Positions 23,611 to 31,892 of a stretch of DNA of 40,303 bases are shown piece by piece. The stretch comes from Chloroflexota bacterium (GTDB lineage Bacteria > Chloroflexota > Anaerolineae > Anaerolineales > UBA11579). Every line of letters starts with the position of its first letter. The first letter of the stretch is position 1. A program made the translations under genes and the position numbers. The notes beneath the pieces were generated by a model. The model did not search any database and had not been told where the DNA came from. It saw only the letters and a program-made list of their open reading frames with translations. The stretch covers positions 1-40,303 of the forward strand of contig JAMCZK010000042.1 in the NCBI GenBank assembly GCA_023485685.1, in the 5' to 3' direction.

Positions 23611-24626
23611 AAATCTGGTCGGGGTGTCTAATCCTCTTGCTGGCAGCCGCCTGCGGGCCTGCACAGCCGCCAGTCAATCCCGTGCAGACTGCCATGGCTG
23701 CCACGCTGGCTGCGCGGCCCGCGGTTAGCCCAACCCCGGAAACCACGCCCACGATCGACCCCGAGGCCCCGCCCAGCGGCAAAATCGTTTATGTTTGCCA
23801 ATTCAGCAAACGGGTGAGCCGCAATCAGATCTGCCTGATCAACGCCGATGGTACCGGGCAGCGCGTACTGACTCCAGGTGGCAGCTACGACGACTTCTTT
23901 CCCTCGATAGCCCCGGACGGCAACGCGGTGCTTTTTGTTTCGACTCGAACCGGGCGATACCAGATTTACGAATACGACCTGATCACCAGTTTCGTCACCC
24001 AACTTACGAATTTAGTTAATGACAGCGCATATGCCCCGGAGGCTTCTCCGGATAATTCGCATATCGTCTTTTACGCTATTCGCGATGGTGGGGAATTTCC
24101 GGGAGACCATAACCTGTGGATCGCGGAACGCGACGGCAGCAACCCGGTGCAGATCACCAATCGCCCCGGTGGCGCTTGGGATCCGGTTTGGTCGCCGGAC
24201 GGCACCCAGATCCTATTTGCATCCGAAGTAGAGGGCGTCCCGCAATTGTTCATCATCGATGCAGACGGCACCGACGCGCGCCAGGTGACTCACCTCGCCG
24301 GTATACGCGGCCGAAACGACTGGTCGCCAGACGGCGTGACTCTCTCAACTTACATCGGCAGCGCTTGGGACCGCGACATCTACCTCTTCGACACCAATGG
24401 CGAAAACCTGCGCCAACTCACCGATGGACTCGGCAACCTGGCGCCCAGCTTTTCCCCTGATGGCCGCTGGATTACATTCATGTCCTATCGCGATCACCCC
24501 CGCCAAGCGCTCGGCTGCGAAATCTATATCATGCGCGTGGATGGCAGCGATGTGCGGCGCCTGACGGACAACGAAATCTGCGATTGGCAGCCGCGTTGGG
24601 GGCCGTTAGGGAGCCAATGGCAATGA
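23574..24626 (+). CDS. TolB-like beta-propeller lipoprotein
   Basis: Secreted protein of about 350 aa. The ATG at 23574 (MAPLGADKIRRVEIW) puts a Lys/Arg n-region before a hydrophobic stretch and a lipobox-like LLAAACGPAQ. The longer ORF in the track reads out of frame through the DUF456 gene and is artefactual. A Pro/Thr-rich linker (SPTPETTPTIDPEAPPSG) precedes six or so WD40-like TolB repeats, each with an NADGTGQRVLT / DPVWSPDGTQILF pattern (SPDG at four places). Such propellers bind proteins or ligands at the outer face of the membrane; the partner is unknown. It overlaps the DUF456 gene by 37 nt and is likely co-translated with it. Confidence 0.82.
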   Translation: MAPLGADKIRRVEIWSGCLILLLAAACGPAQPPVNPVQTAMAATLAARPAVSPTPETTPTIDPEAPPSGKIVYVCQFSKRVSRNQICLINADGTGQRVLTPGGSYDDFFPSIAPDGNAVLFVSTRTGRYQIYEYDLITSFVTQLTNLVNDSAYAPEASPDNSHIVFYAIRDGGEFPGDHNLWIAERDGSNPVQITNRPGGAWDPVWSPDGTQILFASEVEGVPQLFIIDADGTDARQVTHLAGIRGRNDWSPDGVTLSTYIGSAWDRDIYLFDTNGENLRQLTDGLGNLAPSFSPDGRWITFMSYRDHPRQALGCEIYIMRVDGSDVRRLTDNEICDWQPRWGPLGSQWQ

Positions 24627-24658
24627 TTTGTTTCATTGGTTTCAGCGGGAGATCAGGC

Positions 24659-25480
24659 TTAGATTAAAGATTTTTCAAGTTGATATGCCGCTTGTAAAAA
24701 GTCAAGCACTCTTTTTTCACCGTCTTCTTTTTCGGCAACCTCGGGGTAAGGCAGCAGCGCGCCCTGCCAGATGGCCGTATGCCATACGGCGCCATCCGGC
24801 AATTTCTTATGCGTCACGTCCTCCTCGAATGGGAAGGGAGTAGCGTAAATGTAGGGGGTTGGCTGACCCGGGTCATCCGGGGAAAAGCCGAACGTGATCT
24901 GGCTAGGAGATTCGCCTTCCATGGTTTTCACTTGTTTGCTGCCCAGGAGCACAAAGGCCAAGTCAAAGCCATGCGGCCAGAATTGGACCGGGTCTTTCTC
25001 TCCCGGCAGCCCGCCGCGGAATTGTTCGAGTAAACGCCCCATATGGCTAAGGGCAGTGAAATATCTCTCCGCCGCATCCAGTGCGTAGCGGCGGGGTTCG
25101 TCGCTCTCGTATTTCCCTTTCTCCACCTTTCCATGCACCCCCAGTTTGGCCAGCTTGCCCAACAATTCCTCACCGAGCTGGCTGGCGCTCCAGCCTTCGC
25201 TCATGCGGAACTGCTGCACGGAACCGTCGCTGCTGCTAAGCAGGACATAATGGTTGAGGAGGTCCAGGCTGATCGAGAAGGTCACCTGTGGATGGTCAGG
25301 ATGCGGGACGGGCGTGGTGGTAAGGCCGGCGGTATACAGGCGCAAGCTGACGTGTTGCCCACGCGGCTGCTCCGGGGCGAAAGCCGCCCGGACGGCGCCT
25401 AACACTTTGCTGTAGGCATGCAACGTCTCGCGCGTTTCACGCCAATTGACTAGTTTAGGAAAGGGGAATTTATGGGTCAC
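24659..25480 (-). CDS. DUF5996 family protein
   Basis: A 273-aa soluble protein. NWRETRETLHAYSKVLGAVR, SLRLYTAGLTTTPVPHP and a central FWPHGFDLAFVLLG followed by PYIYATPFPF are the landmarks I associate with DUF5996, a family of unknown function found mostly in Actinobacteria and Chloroflexota. There is no signal peptide, membrane helix or known catalytic motif. The conserved His and Trp residues (RETLHAYS, FWPHGFD) could bind a ligand. It stands alone on the minus strand between the lipoprotein and tkt, convergent with the former. Confidence 0.7.
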   Translation of the reverse strand: MTHKFPFPKLVNWRETRETLHAYSKVLGAVRAAFAPEQPRGQHVSLRLYTAGLTTTPVPHPDHPQVTFSISLDLLNHYVLLSSSDGSVQQFRMSEGWSASQLGEELLGKLAKLGVHGKVEKGKYESDEPRRYALDAAERYFTALSHMGRLLEQFRGGLPGEKDPVQFWPHGFDLAFVLLGSKQVKTMEGESPSQITFGFSPDDPGQPTPYIYATPFPFEEDVTHKKLPDGAVWHTAIWQGALLPYPEVAEKEDGEKRVLDFLQAAYQLEKSLI

Positions 25481-25593
25481 GCTCTAAGTATACAAGTAAA
25501 ACAGGGAACAAGTAATCGCGATCCAAAGATGCTATCCAACCTTACAGTACAATAACCAAGTCTTAATCATTATAAGCCCGAGGAGCGTCAACA

Positions 25594-27612
25594 ATGTTGC
25601 CATCGAAGGAACTGGAACAACGCGCCATCAATACCCTGCGTTTTCTTTCCGCGGACGCGGTGCAGAACGCCGATTCGGGCCACCCCGGCCTGCCGATGGG
25701 CGCCGCACCGGTGGGCTATACCCTATGGACGCGGCACCTGCGCCACAATCCGCGTAACCCGAAATGGGCCGACCGCGATCGGTTCGTGCTTTCCGGCGGC
25801 CATGGCTCGATGCTGCTTTACTCGCTGCTGCACCTCACCGGCTACGATCTTTCCCTCGATGAAATCAAACGCTTCCGCCAATGGGGCAGCAAGACCCCCG
25901 GCCACCCGGAATATTGGGTGGCGCCTGGCGTAGAGACCAGCACCGGGCCGCTCGGCCAGGGTTTCGCCAATGCGGTTGGCATGGCCATAGCTGAAGCGCA
26001 CTTAGCCAGCCGCTTCAACCGACCGGGCCATGAAATTTTCAACTACTTTATCTATGCCATCGTCACGGACGGGGATTTGATGGAAGGCATCAGTTCCGAG
26101 GCGGCCTCAATTGCCGGTCACTTGAAGCTGGGCAAGATTATTTTTCTTTACGATGACAACAACATTTCCATCGACGGCAGCACCAATTTGACTTTCACAG
26201 AAAACGTGGGCGCTCGCTTCGAAGCATACGGCTGGCACGTGCAGCATGTGGCCGATGGCAACGACGTCGAAGGCATCGATGCTGCTATCCGGGCTGCCAA
26301 GGAGGATCCGCGGCCTTCGCTGATCCGCGTGCGTTCCATCATCGGTTACGGCCTGCCCAAGCGGGCCGGCACCGAAAAGGCGCATGGCGAGCCGCCCGGC
26401 ATCCAGGAACTGAATGGCGCCAAGCAGAAACTCGGCTGGCCGCTGGAGCCTTGGTTCTTGATCCCGGGCGATGTGCTGGAATTTTTCCGTGGGGCTATCG
26501 ATGAAGGGGAGCGTCACGAAAAGGAATGGCAATCCAGGCTGGCTGCGTATCGCCAGGCGCATCCCCAGCTCGCCGACGAATTGCAGCGTGTGTTGGATGG
26601 AGCGCTGCCGCGAGGCTGGGATGCGGATTTACCAGTTTTCCCCGCCGATGCCAAAGGGATGGCCACCCGCGTTTCTGCCGGCAAGGTACTGAACGCCATC
26701 GCCGAAAAGTTGCCTGATCTCATCGGCGGCTCGGCAGATTTGCATCCATCCACGAAAACGTTCATTGATTCGGCGCCCGATTTCCAGGCTGCCACCCCCG
26801 AAGGGCGCAGCATTCATTTTGGCGTACGCGAGCACGCCATGGGCGGCATCGTCAACGGGATGAATCTAACCCCCGGCACCATCGCCTTCGGCGCCACTTT
26901 TCTGATCTTTTCGGATTACATGCGCCCTGCGGTCCGTTTGTCTGCGCTGTCTCCATACCCCAGCATCTGGGTCTACACCCACGACAGCATTGGCCTTGGC
27001 GAGGACGGACCCACGCATCAGCCCGTGGAGCACCTGGCCTCGTTGCGCGCTATGCCCAACCTGGTGGTCATCCGACCGTCGGATGCCAACGAAGCCCGCG
27101 AAGCCTGGATCGCCGCCATTCGCCGCCGCGAAGGCCCGACCTGTCTCGTTCTCACGCGCCAGAATTTGCCCACCCTGGACCGCAAGGAGTTCGCGCCCGC
27201 TAAGGAGTTGCACAAGGGTGCCTACGTTTTGGCAGATCTCGGCAAGAAAGCGCCCGAAATCATTTTGATGGCTTCCGGCTCCGAAGTACAGTTGATTATT
27301 GAAACTGGCAAGAGATTGGCGAAAGCCGGCCACGGCGTGCGCCTGGTCGCCTTCCCGTCGTGGGAATTATTCGAAGCGCAAACAAAACGCTACAAGGAAC
27401 AAGTTCTGCCTCCGCGTATCAAACTGCGCCTGGCTGTGGAAGCCGGCGTTGCGCAGGGATGGGAACGCTGGGTGGGTGAGCGCGGTGCGATCATCTCGCT
27501 GGAGCGCTACGGCGTCTCTGCGCCCGGAGATATCGCCATGGAGAAGCTCGGCTTTAGCGTGAACAATGTGCTCAGGCATGCGCGGTCGCTGTTGCGCACG
27601 AAGAAGAGATAA
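25594..27612 (+). CDS. tkt: Transketolase
   Basis: A 672-aa thiamine-diphosphate enzyme moving two-carbon units between ketose and aldose phosphates in the non-oxidative pentose phosphate pathway. N-terminal domain: [35 protein letters not shown] and the ThDP/Mg motif [19 protein letters not shown] (GDG near 157, with the later N in YDDNNIS). Middle domain: [16 protein letters not shown] carries the catalytic Glu, and [20 protein letters not shown] is a transketolase signature. A C-terminal regulatory domain follows. GAGGAG lies 9 nt before the ATG. It is the first gene of a same-strand run with the methyltransferase and transaldolase. Confidence 0.97.
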   Translation: MLPSKELEQRAINTLRFLSADAVQNADSGHPGLPMGAAPVGYTLWTRHLRHNPRNPKWADRDRFVLSGGHGSMLLYSLLHLTGYDLSLDEIKRFRQWGSKTPGHPEYWVAPGVETSTGPLGQGFANAVGMAIAEAHLASRFNRPGHEIFNYFIYAIVTDGDLMEGISSEAASIAGHLKLGKIIFLYDDNNISIDGSTNLTFTENVGARFEAYGWHVQHVADGNDVEGIDAAIRAAKEDPRPSLIRVRSIIGYGLPKRAGTEKAHGEPPGIQELNGAKQKLGWPLEPWFLIPGDVLEFFRGAIDEGERHEKEWQSRLAAYRQAHPQLADELQRVLDGALPRGWDADLPVFPADAKGMATRVSAGKVLNAIAEKLPDLIGGSADLHPSTKTFIDSAPDFQAATPEGRSIHFGVREHAMGGIVNGMNLTPGTIAFGATFLIFSDYMRPAVRLSALSPYPSIWVYTHDSIGLGEDGPTHQPVEHLASLRAMPNLVVIRPSDANEAREAWIAAIRRREGPTCLVLTRQNLPTLDRKEFAPAKELHKGAYVLADLGKKAPEIILMASGSEVQLIIETGKRLAKAGHGVRLVAFPSWELFEAQTKRYKEQVLPPRIKLRLAVEAGVAQGWERWVGERGAIISLERYGVSAPGDIAMEKLGFSVNNVLRHARSLLRTKKR

Positions 27613-27633
27613 CCTTGCCAAACAAACGATCTC

Positions 27634-27687
27634 CGTCATTGCGAGCGAGCCGCCGCCCTGAGCGGAGCGAACGGGGAAGCAATCTCC
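27634..27687. repeat. REP-like element between tkt and the methyltransferase
   Basis: CGTCATTGCGAGCGAGCC ... GGGGAAGCAATCTCC: a short single-unit member of the GTCATTGCGAG family. It lies within the open frame upstream of the methyltransferase, where it would encode a spurious Arg/Ser-rich N-terminus. Confidence 0.8.
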
Positions 27688-27701
27688 CGGCTGGAACGCG
27701 A

Positions 27702-28571
27702 ATGGATATGGGTTTCAAAGCGCGTGTTGTCCTTGGGGACAATCTGCCCATATTACGTTCCATCCCCGATTCATCCGTCAATCTCATTTACATCGATCCG
27801 CCATTCAACACCGGGAAGAAACAGGCGCGCACGCGCCTGCGCACAGTGCGCAGCAAAAATGGTGACCGCAAGGGATTCCAGGGACAGCGGTACGCCACGA
27901 CCGTTTTGGGTAGCCGGGCTTTCAGCGATCAATTTGATGACTACCTGGCGTTTTTGGAGCCTCGGTTGCGGGAAGCCCATCGTGTGTTAGCCGCCGACGG
28001 CAGCTTGTACTTCCACGTAGATTATCGCGAAGTGCATTATTGTAAAATCTTGCTGGACGAAATTTTCGGGCGCGAAAATTTTCTGAATGAGATCATCTGG
28101 GCTTACGATTACGGCGGCCGCGCCAAGGACCGCTGGCCTGCCAAACACGATAACATCTTGCTCTATGTGAAGGATAACAAGCGTTACACCTTCAACGTTG
28201 GTGACATCGAGCGCATCCCTTACATGGCGCCCGGCTTGGTGGGCGAGGAGAAGGCCGCCCGCGGCAAGCTGCCCACGGATACCTGGTGGCATACCATCGT
28301 CAGCCCTACGGGCAAGGAAAAGACCGGATATCCCACTCAAAAACCGCTTGGCATCCTTCGCCGCATCGTCGCGGCCTCTTCGAATCAGGGCGATCTGGTG
28401 CTCGATTTCTTTGCCGGATCCGGCACGACTGGTGCGGCAGCTTTGGAGTTGGGGCGCCGCTTTTTACTTGTTGACAATAATGAAGAAGCAGTCAATGTGA
28501 TGAAAGAGCGCTTTCAAGGCCAAGGAGTTGAGTTTCTTGCTTCGCCTGAAATCGCCAAGGAGTCCTCATGA
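27702..28571 (+). CDS. Orphan DNA methyltransferase, beta class (N4-C or N6-A)
   Basis: S-adenosylmethionine-dependent DNA methyltransferase of 289 aa from the ATG at 27702 (MDMGFKARVVLGDN). The track start at 27615 lies before a palindromic repeat and would add 29 repeat-coded residues. The catalytic motif IV (YIDPPFNTGKK, DPPF type) comes before motif I (LDFFAGSGTTGAAALELGR), the order of the beta class, which includes CcrM-like and many N4-cytosine/N6-adenine enzymes. PTQKPLGILRRIV is motif X-like. The target-recognition region lies between (about 90-215). No restriction endonuclease is adjacent, so it is probably a solitary epigenetic methylase. It overlaps the tal start by 4 nt (ATGA), so it is co-translated with pentose phosphate genes. 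Confidence 0.85.
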   Translation: MDMGFKARVVLGDNLPILRSIPDSSVNLIYIDPPFNTGKKQARTRLRTVRSKNGDRKGFQGQRYATTVLGSRAFSDQFDDYLAFLEPRLREAHRVLAADGSLYFHVDYREVHYCKILLDEIFGRENFLNEIIWAYDYGGRAKDRWPAKHDNILLYVKDNKRYTFNVGDIERIPYMAPGLVGEEKAARGKLPTDTWWHTIVSPTGKEKTGYPTQKPLGILRRIVAASSNQGDLVLDFFAGSGTTGAAALELGRRFLLVDNNEEAVNVMKERFQGQGVEFLASPEIAKESS

Positions 28572-29692
28572 CCACCAATCCAAAAAAACTCTACGAACTG
28601 GGGCAGTCGCTTTGGTATGACAATATCGAGCGCCGCTTGTTGAACAATGGCGAGCTCCACGAAATGATCCAACGCGGCGATGTTTATGGCGTTACCTCCA
28701 ACCCCAGCATCTTTAACAACGCCATCGCCAAATCCAAGGATTACGACGCGCGGCTCACTGAGCTAGCTCACGCCGGCCGCAGCACAGCCGAGATCTACGA
28801 TGAGCTGACCATCAGCGATATCCAGGCGGCCTGCGATCTGTTCCGCCCGCTGTACGATTCCACCCGCGGCGGGGATGGTTACGTCAGCATCGAAGTGCAC
28901 CCCGATTTAGCCAACGATACCGAGGAAACCAATAAAGAGGTACAACGCCTCTGGGGCCTGGTGGATAGGCCCAATCTGATGGTGAAGATCCCGGCTACCG
29001 CCGCCGGCGTCCCGGCCATCCGGCATTCGGTTTCGACAGGCGCCAACATCAATATCACACTGATATTTGCCCGCTCGCGCTACGCCGAAGTCATCGAAGC
29101 CTACCTTGCCGGCCTTGAGCGTCGCGTCGAAAATAACCTGCCCATCGGCCATCAGGCTTCAGTTGCTTCTTTCTTTGTGTCCCGCATCGACACCAAGGTT
29201 GATGGCTGGCTGGATGAGATCATCAAGAAGGGCGGGGCGGAGGCCAAGAAAGCTGAGTCGCTTAAAGGCAAAGTCGCTGTGGCCAATGCCAAATTGGCCT
29301 ATCAGTTGTTCAAAGAACAGTTCGCCACGCCGCGCTTCGAAGCTCTAAAAAAGAAAGGTGCTCGCTTGCAGCGTCCCCTGTGGGCTTCCACCAGCACCAA
29401 GAACCCCGCCTACAACGATTTGCTTTACGTGGAACCCTTGATTGGAGCCAATACGGTGAACACCGTTCCCCAACAGACCCTGGACGCGGTGAAGGACCAC
29501 GCTAAGACCGAACTGACCATCGAAAACGATCTGGAGGGCGCCCGACAGGTGCTGTCCGATTTGGAATCCCTGGGTCTTTCACTCGACCAGGCAACCGCCG
29601 AAATAGAGGTGGAAGGTGTCGACGCCTTTAGCAAAGCCATCCACGCGGTGTTCGACACCATTGAGAAACGTTCCCAGAGTCTGGTGGCTTAG
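28568..29692 (+). CDS. tal: Transaldolase
   Basis: A 374-aa TIM-barrel enzyme transferring dihydroxyacetone units between sugar phosphates. GDVYGVTSNPSIFNNAIAKS, VSIEVHPDLANDTEETNKEV and PNLMVKIPATAAGVPAI contain the Schiff-base Lys (in MVKIPAT, near 141). ASVASFFVSRIDTKVDGWLD and PLWASTSTKNPAYNDLLYVE follow. The length fits the longer transaldolase subfamily found in Actinobacteria, Cyanobacteria and Chloroflexota. AAGGAG lies 5 nt upstream, and the start overlaps the methyltransferase stop. A strong terminator follows 16 nt after the stop, closing the tkt-methyltransferase-tal unit. Confidence 0.96.
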   Translation: MTTNPKKLYELGQSLWYDNIERRLLNNGELHEMIQRGDVYGVTSNPSIFNNAIAKSKDYDARLTELAHAGRSTAEIYDELTISDIQAACDLFRPLYDSTRGGDGYVSIEVHPDLANDTEETNKEVQRLWGLVDRPNLMVKIPATAAGVPAIRHSVSTGANINITLIFARSRYAEVIEAYLAGLERRVENNLPIGHQASVASFFVSRIDTKVDGWLDEIIKKGGAEAKKAESLKGKVAVANAKLAYQLFKEQFATPRFEALKKKGARLQRPLWASTSTKNPAYNDLLYVEPLIGANTVNTVPQQTLDAVKDHAKTELTIENDLEGARQVLSDLESLGLSLDQATAEIEVEGVDAFSKAIHAVFDTIEKRSQSLVA

Positions 29693-29708
29693 CTAGTAAT
29701 CCATTTTT

Positions 29709-29743
29709 CAACGAGGCGCAACCCCTTGCGCCTCGTTGTGTTT
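29709..29743 (+). terminator. Rho-independent terminator after tal
   Basis: A 12-bp perfect stem, CAACGAGGCGCA / TGCGCCTCGTTG, with a 6-nt loop followed by TGTTT. It separates tal from the crotonase-family gene. Confidence 0.85.
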
Positions 29744-29753
29744 AAGCGCCTAG

Positions 29754-30545
29754 ATGCCTATGGAAACCAGTTTCGCCAATTCGCAGGGAATTGAATACAG
29801 CATCAGCGGCGGCGGGGTTGCCACTCTAACCGTGAACCGCCCTGAAGTCCGCAACGCGCTGGACTGGGAGGCTATGGGCGCCTTCGCCGAAGCTGTCGAA
29901 CGCGCCGCACATTCGCTTAATTTGCGTACCCTTATCGTCACCGGCGGCGGTGATACCTTCGTTTCGGGCGGCGACCTCAAGGCGCTTTCCAAATATCCAA
30001 AGGAGCATCACGGGCTAAGGCTGGCTGTCATCATGGGCAAGGCATTGGAGCGCCTGCGCGCTTTGCCGTGCCCAACCATCGCCGCCATCAACGGGCCCGC
30101 TCGCGGCGGCGGCGCTGAGATCGCCGCAGCCTGCGACCAGCGTGTCATGGCCGAAGGCGCCGACATCGGTTTTGTTCACGCTCGCTTGGGCATCACTACT
30201 GCTTGGGGCGGGGCGCGCTACCTGCTGCAGCTGGTCGGCTACCCAATGGCGCTGGAGCTACTCACCACCGGCCGCGTACTGAATGCGCAGGAGGCCAAAG
30301 AGATTGGCCTCGTGGATCACGTCACCGCGCCAGGAGAGGCATTGACCACCGCGCTCGATTTAGCGCGCATCATGGCGCAGCACCCTATCGAAGCGGTGCG
30401 CGCCGCCAAGCGCCTGTTGCGCTTTGCGGTGGCCAACCCGCTAGTGGCCAAGCACGCCGAGCGCCGGCTCTTTGCCGGGCTCTGGGACTCCGAATTCCGG
30501 AGACAGGCCGTGGCAAGATTCCTAAATCGACATAAACATGATTGA
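29754..30545 (+). CDS. Enoyl-CoA hydratase/isomerase (crotonase) family protein
   Basis: A 263-aa crotonase-fold protein acting on an acyl-CoA thioester. VNRPEVRNALDWEAM, VSGGDLKALSKYP and the oxyanion-hole segment INGPARGGGAEIAAACDQRV are conserved. The region that in hydratases reads 'PEIKLGIIPGAGG' reads FVHARLGITTAWGGARYL here, two residues shorter and without the usual catalytic Glu. A similar 'FVH...GI/L...WGG' segment occurs in ECHDC1-type (ethyl/methylmalonyl-CoA decarboxylase) proteins, so a decarboxylase or proofreading role is possible. The start is weakly marked; ATG 29754 or 29760 may be used. Its link to the pentose phosphate neighbours is not evident. Confidence 0.82.
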   Translation: MPMETSFANSQGIEYSISGGGVATLTVNRPEVRNALDWEAMGAFAEAVERAAHSLNLRTLIVTGGGDTFVSGGDLKALSKYPKEHHGLRLAVIMGKALERLRALPCPTIAAINGPARGGGAEIAAACDQRVMAEGADIGFVHARLGITTAWGGARYLLQLVGYPMALELLTTGRVLNAQEAKEIGLVDHVTAPGEALTTALDLARIMAQHPIEAVRAAKRLLRFAVANPLVAKHAERRLFAGLWDSEFRRQAVARFLNRHKHD

Positions 30546-30570
30546 AGCCGCAAGGCTTTCTACAAATCCA

Positions 30571-30600
30571 GCACCGGTAGGGGCAGGTTACCCCGCCCTT
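30571..30600. repeat. Short palindromic repeat (GTAGGGGC...GCCCTTAC family)
   Basis: GGTAGGGGCAGG-TTA-CCCCGCCCTTAC forms an imperfect hairpin of a third repeat family also present near 40215-40300 and, in part, near 10115. It lies just upstream of the gnd promoter region. Confidence 0.6.
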
Positions 30601-30677
30601 ACTGAGCCACCAAAATTCTCATAGCATAAGCACAAACTAAGAAGGCTATACTTGCTGTGCGAACTAAGGAGCCATCT

Positions 30678-31589
30678 ATGCAATTAGCAATCCTGGGTCT
30701 TGGACGCATGGGCGGCAATATGGCGCGTCGTCTGCTTAAAGCCGGCCATGAAGTCATCGGCTATAACCGCACTCGCCAGGTCACCGAAGCTCTTCAAAAA
30801 GAAGCGGGTCTTATCGCCGCATTTTCTTTCCAAGAAATCGTTCAGAAGCTCAAAGCTCCTCGCGTCGTCTGGCTCATGCTTCCCGCTGGCGATGCCACCG
30901 AAAATACACTGCAGGAGCTAACCGGCCTGGTATCAAAAGGCGACATTATTGTCGATGGTGGCAACTCTAATTTCCGTGACACCATGCGGCGTGCCGAAAT
31001 GCTGGCCGCGAAAGGAATCCGCATGCTGGATGCCGGCGTCAGTGGCGGCATCTGGGGTCTGGACGAAGGCTATTCGTTGATGATCGGCGGGGACCAAAAA
31101 ATCGCTGAACATCTGCGCCCCATCTTCGAAAGCCTGGCGCCGGCGCCCGACAAGGGCTGGGGGCGCGTAGGCCCCAGCGGGGCAGGTCACTTCGTCAAGA
31201 TGGTGCACAACGGGATCGAGTACGGCATGATGCAATCGCTGGCCGAGGGTTTTGAAATCATGCAAGCCCGCGAGGACTTTGGCCTCGATTTACACCGAGT
31301 GGCCGAAATTTGGCAGCACGGCTCCGTGGTCCGCTCCTGGCTGCTCGACCTGGCTGAACGCGCCTTGAAGGACGATCCCAAATTGAACAACATTGCCGAT
31401 TGGGTGGAGGATTCCGGCGAAGGCCGCTGGACGGTGTTCGAGGCCATCAACGAAGACGTGCCCGCGCCCGTGATCACCCTGGCGTTATTGCAAAGACTGG
31501 CTAGCCGCCAGGAAACCAGCTTTGCCGGCAAGATGCTGGCCGCTTTGCGCAATCAGTTCGGGGGCCATGCAATCAAGAAATCTCGCTAA
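30678..31589 (+). CDS. gnd: 6-phosphogluconate dehydrogenase (decarboxylating), short form
   Basis: Oxidises and decarboxylates 6-phosphogluconate to ribulose 5-phosphate. I choose the ATG at 30678 (MQLAILGLGRMGGNMARRLL) with AAGGAG 8 nt upstream; the GTG in the track has no ribosome site. 303 aa, the short GntZ/YqeC type lacking the long C-terminal tail of the E. coli enzyme. A Rossmann GLGRMGG is followed by GYNRTR; the Asn-Arg after strand 2 usually favours NADP. IIVDGGNSNFRDTMRR, DAGVSGGIWGLDEGYSLMIG and the catalytic Lys/Asn in GHFVKMVHNGIEYGMMQ are present. It lies about 220 nt ahead of zwf, the preceding pathway step. Confidence 0.95.
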   Translation: MQLAILGLGRMGGNMARRLLKAGHEVIGYNRTRQVTEALQKEAGLIAAFSFQEIVQKLKAPRVVWLMLPAGDATENTLQELTGLVSKGDIIVDGGNSNFRDTMRRAEMLAAKGIRMLDAGVSGGIWGLDEGYSLMIGGDQKIAEHLRPIFESLAPAPDKGWGRVGPSGAGHFVKMVHNGIEYGMMQSLAEGFEIMQAREDFGLDLHRVAEIWQHGSVVRSWLLDLAERALKDDPKLNNIADWVEDSGEGRWTVFEAINEDVPAPVITLALLQRLASRQETSFAGKMLAALRNQFGGHAIKKSR

Positions 31590-31591
31590 TT

Positions 31592-31625
31592 CCCATTGCG
31601 AGCGAGCGGAGCGAGCGTGGCAATC
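31592..31625. repeat. REP-like unit upstream of the zwf duplication
   Basis: CCATTGCGAGCGAGCGG ... GTGGCAATCCCC, a single unit of the GTCATTGCGAG family between gnd and zwf. A diverged sister unit (GTTGCGAGGAGTGGC ... GAAGCAATCCCC) lies at 31751-31794, just before the real zwf start. Confidence 0.7.
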
Positions 31626-31892
31626 CCCGAGCTGAGGCAGCATGGCACTTCCCAATAATCGAGTGGATTCCGCCGCTATGGGTCTCGTGATTTTCGGCGT
31701 CACGGGCGACTTGGCTCATCGCAAATCCAGGAAAGCTTTGCTTTCCGCAGTTGCGAGGAGTGGCTTGCGGAGCCAGCCCAACGAAGCAATCCCCGAGCTG
31801 AGGCAGCATGGCACTTCCCAATAATCAAGAGGATTCCGCCGCAACAGGTCTCGTGATTTTCGGCGTCACGGGCGACCTGGCTCATCGCAAAT
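31620..31892 (+). repeat. 107-bp tandem duplication of the zwf 5' end (offset 166 bp)
   Basis: 31620-31726 and 31786-31892 are the same sequence with about six mismatches. Each copy includes the leader CCCCGAGCTGAGGCAGC, the ATG and the first ~28 codons of zwf. Copy 1 reads MALPNNRVDSAAMGLVIFGV and runs out of the zwf frame after HRK, ending at 31824. Copy 2 is the true gene start ([20 protein letters not shown]). A REP-like unit lies between the copies. The first copy therefore looks like a truncated decoy ORF (31642-31824) that overlaps the true start. Confidence 0.9.

Noticed and set aside
31642-31824. 60-aa ORF treated as a separate gene
   Set aside because: It is the truncated duplicate of the zwf start, reported as a repeat instead.
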